Shown here piece by piece: positions 61,696-64,000 of a stretch of 64,000 nucleotides of DNA (positions within the stretch are counted from its first letter, which is position 1; each line of letters begins with the position of its first letter). The notes under the pieces are model-generated. The model made no database searches. It saw nothing but the letters and a program-made list of their open reading frames with translations, and was not told where the DNA came from. Both the position numbers and the translations under genes were made by a program. The stretch is from Coraliomargarita algicola (GTDB lineage: Bacteria > Verrucomicrobiota > Verrucomicrobiia > Opitutales > Coraliomargaritaceae): contig NZ_CP138858.1 of assembly GCF_033878955.1 (NCBI RefSeq), positions 3,065,001 through 3,129,000 of the forward strand, in the 5' to 3' direction.

Positions 61696-62417
61696 TTATG
61701 GACGTTTATACCAGAAGCCGCATAGTTTGCGTGAGCGTACCGCGAGTGGCATCAGGACCATAAGTGCGACCCAGCCGAGAATTTGCGGGCCGGAGACCAT
61801 TTCAATTTGCGGGCGGAGGTGTATGCGGGCGCGTGGCTTAGAATGGTGAAATGGAGCCCTTGAGCCTTACCCCATTTCTTAAGTTGGCGTGAGAAACGGA
61901 CTTCTTCGCTGGCGTAGAGGCTTTGATCATAGCCGCCTACGGCGTCGAATGCATCACGGCGGCAGAAGAGAAAACTGCCTGCGGCTGTGCGGGTGAGTTT
62001 TGAAATGCGTTCCCACAGTGCTATGCCGAAGCGGCCAATGCGGCTGACTTCGCCTTCGAATTTTATGGTGGAGCCACCACCGACACAGGGGGAGGTTTCT
62101 AGTCTGCGTAGGGCTTCTGTGAGTAGCGGTGGGGCGATCCGTGTGTCGGCGTCGATAAAGATGAGCATTTGGCCCCGGCTTTGGGCGGCCCCTGCGTTGC
62201 GAGCGCGTGCGATTTGGTTGATCGGCTCGTATACGACTCGGTCGGCGCCATGGGCGAGGGCTACGCGGTGGGTCTCGTCGCTGGAGTTGTTGTCTACGAC
62301 GATGCATTCGCCCGCGATCGCTGTGGCCTGCATGGCTTTGCGGATGGCTGTGAGCGTGGCTGGTAGTTCGGCCGCTTCGTTGTAGGCGGGAATAATGATG
62401 GAATATTCGGGGCGCAT
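61696..62417 (-). CDS. Family 2 glycosyltransferase, C-terminus split by a frameshift
   Basis: The N-terminal 200 residues are a GT-A fold: YSIIIPAYNEAAELPATL, CIVVDNNSSDET, QIARARNAGAAQSRGQMLIFIDADTRI (DxD-type metal site), GSFLFCRRDAFDAVGGYDQSLYASEEV. The first frame stops at 61752 after an unlike tail. One base different near 61796-61802 lets it continue as SGPQILGWVALMVLMPLAV and RSRKLCGFWYKRP to the TAA at 61696, which resembles the normal end of this family. Probably a single-base assembly error or a recent mutation. The acceptor is unknown. Confidence 0.78.
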
Positions 62418-62575
62418 GATGAGTCTTGGTGGAGCCAGTCAGCCAGGCTTGAGGGTGTAAATGGAGGACCTGAGCTTGAGTTGTCTAACAGAATCGGTGC
62501 GGGGGCACATTCCTTACAGATTGTAAATGTGCACTTGTTCTGGAATAAATCAGGCGTCCCGCTATCCATCTTATT

Positions 62576-64000
62576 ATGTCACAAAACATACTGCGACTTT
62601 GCTTTTCTCTTTTTATCTGGATGTTCTCGAGCGCGCATGCGGCGCCGGTGGAGGCGGAGCACACCACGGTAGAGCTGATCTCGGAAACGGACACCATCGT
62701 GCCCGGTGAGTCTTTCGATCTGGCACTGCGTTTTAAGATCGAGCCGCACTGGCATATTTATTGGGAAAATCCAGGTGCCAGTGGTTTGGCGACGACAATT
62801 GATTGGACACTGCCGGAGGGCATTGAGGCTGGGGAGATTCAATGGCCTGTACCAGAGCGCATTTCGATGGCGGATATGGTAAATTACGGTTACGAGGATG
62901 AGGCGGTGCTGATTGTTTCGATGCAGGCTGCTGAGGGCTTACAGTTGGGCGAGCGCCTGACGTTGCAGGCGGAGCTCTTTTGGTTGATTTGTAAGGAGGC
63001 CTGTTTGCCGGGCGATGCGCAGGTGGCCATCGAGTTGTTGGTCGCCGAGCAGGCGGTGCCGAGCGCAGAAAGTGCCGCTTTTGCAGCTGCGCGTGATCTA
63101 CAGGCGCAGCCAGTCGCGCCGTGGGCGGTCACGGCTCATCTTGCTGAGGAGCAATTGGTATTATCTCTGGAAGGGAGTGAAATTCCAGAGGATCTTTATT
63201 TTTATGCGCAAACCGAGGGGCAAATTGACCCGAGTGGCCTGCAAACTTTGAGCTATCCCGCGGCCAATCGTGCCGAACTTCGCTTGCCCTTGGATGTGCC
63301 TTTCTTTGATGCGCAGCCAGAGGTGATGCGTGGGATCTTGCAGTCGAGTGCGGGCTCATGGCAGATTGCGGCTACGATTTCCGAGCAAGCGCCTACGGGG
63401 GCTCCTGCAACTCAGCAGGTGGTGGACCTTGCGGAGGCGGATTCGTCGGGAGCGCTTGGTTTCGAGCAGCGCTTGTTGGCGCTGGGGCTGCCAGGCTTCT
63501 TGGCCTTGTCCTTTCTTGGGGGGCTGATTTTGAATATTATGCCCTGCGTCTTGCCGGTGCTGTCACTCAAAGTGTTTTCTCTGCTCAAGCACGCGGGACA
63601 GACGCGTGCGGATGCCTTGCGACATGGTCTGGCTTATACGATTGGTGTGGTGCTGAGCTTCTTGGTGTTGGCTGGGGTCTTATTTGCTTTGCGAGCGGTG
63701 GGTGAGCGTATCGGTTGGGGCTTTCAGCTGCAGAGTCCGGGCTTCGTAGTCTTCCTCGCGGCCGTCTTCTTTTTGTTTGGTCTGAATTTGATGGGAGTCT
63801 TTGAGCTCGGTGGCAAACTGGTGGGTGCGGATGCGAATGTGGCGAAGCGCAACGATGTGTATGGCTCCTTTGGCATGGGGATTTTGGCCGCTGTGGTGGG
63901 GGCGCCTTGCATGGGGCCCTTGGTCGCGGGCGTGAGTGGGCTGGCCGTGCAGGCGAGCATGGGCACAGGCTTATTGATTTTTGGCACTATGGGCTTAGGG
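62576..64000 (+). CDS. DsbD/ScsB-like thiol:disulfide interchange protein (3' end outside window)
   Basis: From ATG 62576 the frame is open to the window end (475 codons). A signal peptide (LCFSLFIWMFSSAHA) is followed by a DsbD-alpha-like beta domain of the longer ScsB type (FKIEPHWHIYWENPG, FWLICKEACLPG with two Cys). The membrane electron-transfer domain starts near residue 315 with LGGLILNIMPCVLPVLSLKV and continues through VVGAPCMGPLVAG, the second conserved Cys. DsbD proteins pass reducing power from cytoplasmic thioredoxin to periplasmic thiol proteins. The terminal thioredoxin-like domain, if present, is outside. Confidence 0.88.
   Translation, partial: MSQNILRLCFSLFIWMFSSAHAAPVEAEHTTVELISETDTIVPGESFDLALRFKIEPHWHIYWENPGASGLATTIDWTLPEGIEAGEIQWPVPERISMADMVNYGYEDEAVLIVSMQAAEGLQLGERLTLQAELFWLICKEACLPGDAQVAIELLVAEQAVPSAESAAFAAARDLQAQPVAPWAVTAHLAEEQLVLSLEGSEIPEDLYFYAQTEGQIDPSGLQTLSYPAANRAELRLPLDVPFFDAQPEVMRGILQSSAGSWQIAATISEQAPTGAPATQQVVDLAEADSSGALGFEQRLLALGLPGFLALSFLGGLILNIMPCVLPVLSLKVFSLLKHAGQTRADALRHGLAYTIGVVLSFLVLAGVLFALRAVGERIGWGFQLQSPGFVVFLAAVFFLFGLNLMGVFELGGKLVGADANVAKRNDVYGSFGMGILAAVVGAPCMGPLVAGVSGLAVQASMGTGLLIFGTMGLG

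Overview
The window looks like a chromosome segment of a marine Verrucomicrobiota bacterium, most likely class Opitutae (Coraliomargarita/Puniceicoccales type). This is inferred from gene content: PEP-CTERM proteins beside a TIGR02597-type protein, a GldA/GldFG-like ABC system with a DUF4340 partner, an H-x9-DG type pseudopilin inside a polysaccharide operon, GH29 and heparinase-like enzymes, and spacers full of short palindromic and GTTGGACGTTCGA-type repeats. No rRNA, tRNA or CRISPR array was recognised.

Layout. 1-6600: ruvC (cut by the window edge), a TauE/SafE exporter, truA with a second diverged truA tail behind it, then a probable zinc locus (MerC-like protein, Fur/Zur regulator, TonB receptor with His/Asp-rich loops, small Cys/His protein and a Zur-like palindrome). 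6600-9700: rmuC, a 72-bp two-hairpin repeat array, a RAYT transposase carrying three of the same repeats in frame, and an Smr protein. 9700-18500: trkH/trkA potassium uptake, a mutarotase, and an nfeD-nfeD-floA membrane operon followed by a four-helix-bundle gene cassette framed by inverted repeats. 18500-23700: a 188-bp tandem repeat array, a secreted LolA-like protein, and an AT-rich TIGR02597/PEP-CTERM pair. 23700-47200 is mostly housekeeping: esterase, groES-groEL, the Gld-like ABC operon, a polyprenyl synthase, an SDR-like protein with a histone-H1-like tail, a thrH-Dabb-pnuC-NadR-kinase operon, secA, and several envelope proteins of unknown role.

47108-58349 is the most striking region. 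It is a compact carbohydrate-utilisation island bounded by a 124-bp direct repeat with one mismatch. The repeat is the 3' end of the gene at 46371-47216. Inside are a sodium/solute symporter, a LacI regulator, a LamG/PEP-CTERM protein, a heparinase-like lyase, an SGNH hydrolase, a pseudopilin, a GH39-like glycosidase and a GH29 fucosidase. Two identical 12-bp palindromes, one upstream of lacI and one upstream of the symporter, look like the LacI operator. After the island come a hybrid histidine kinase, a family 2 glycosyltransferase, and the start of a DsbD-like protein that runs off the window.

Four genes (nfeD protease, LamG/PEP-CTERM protein, hybrid kinase, glycosyltransferase) are each split by one apparent single-base shift while both halves remain conserved. 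This may mean residual indel errors in the assembly, real decay, or (least likely) recoding. All family assignments come from reading motifs by eye; no database search was run.
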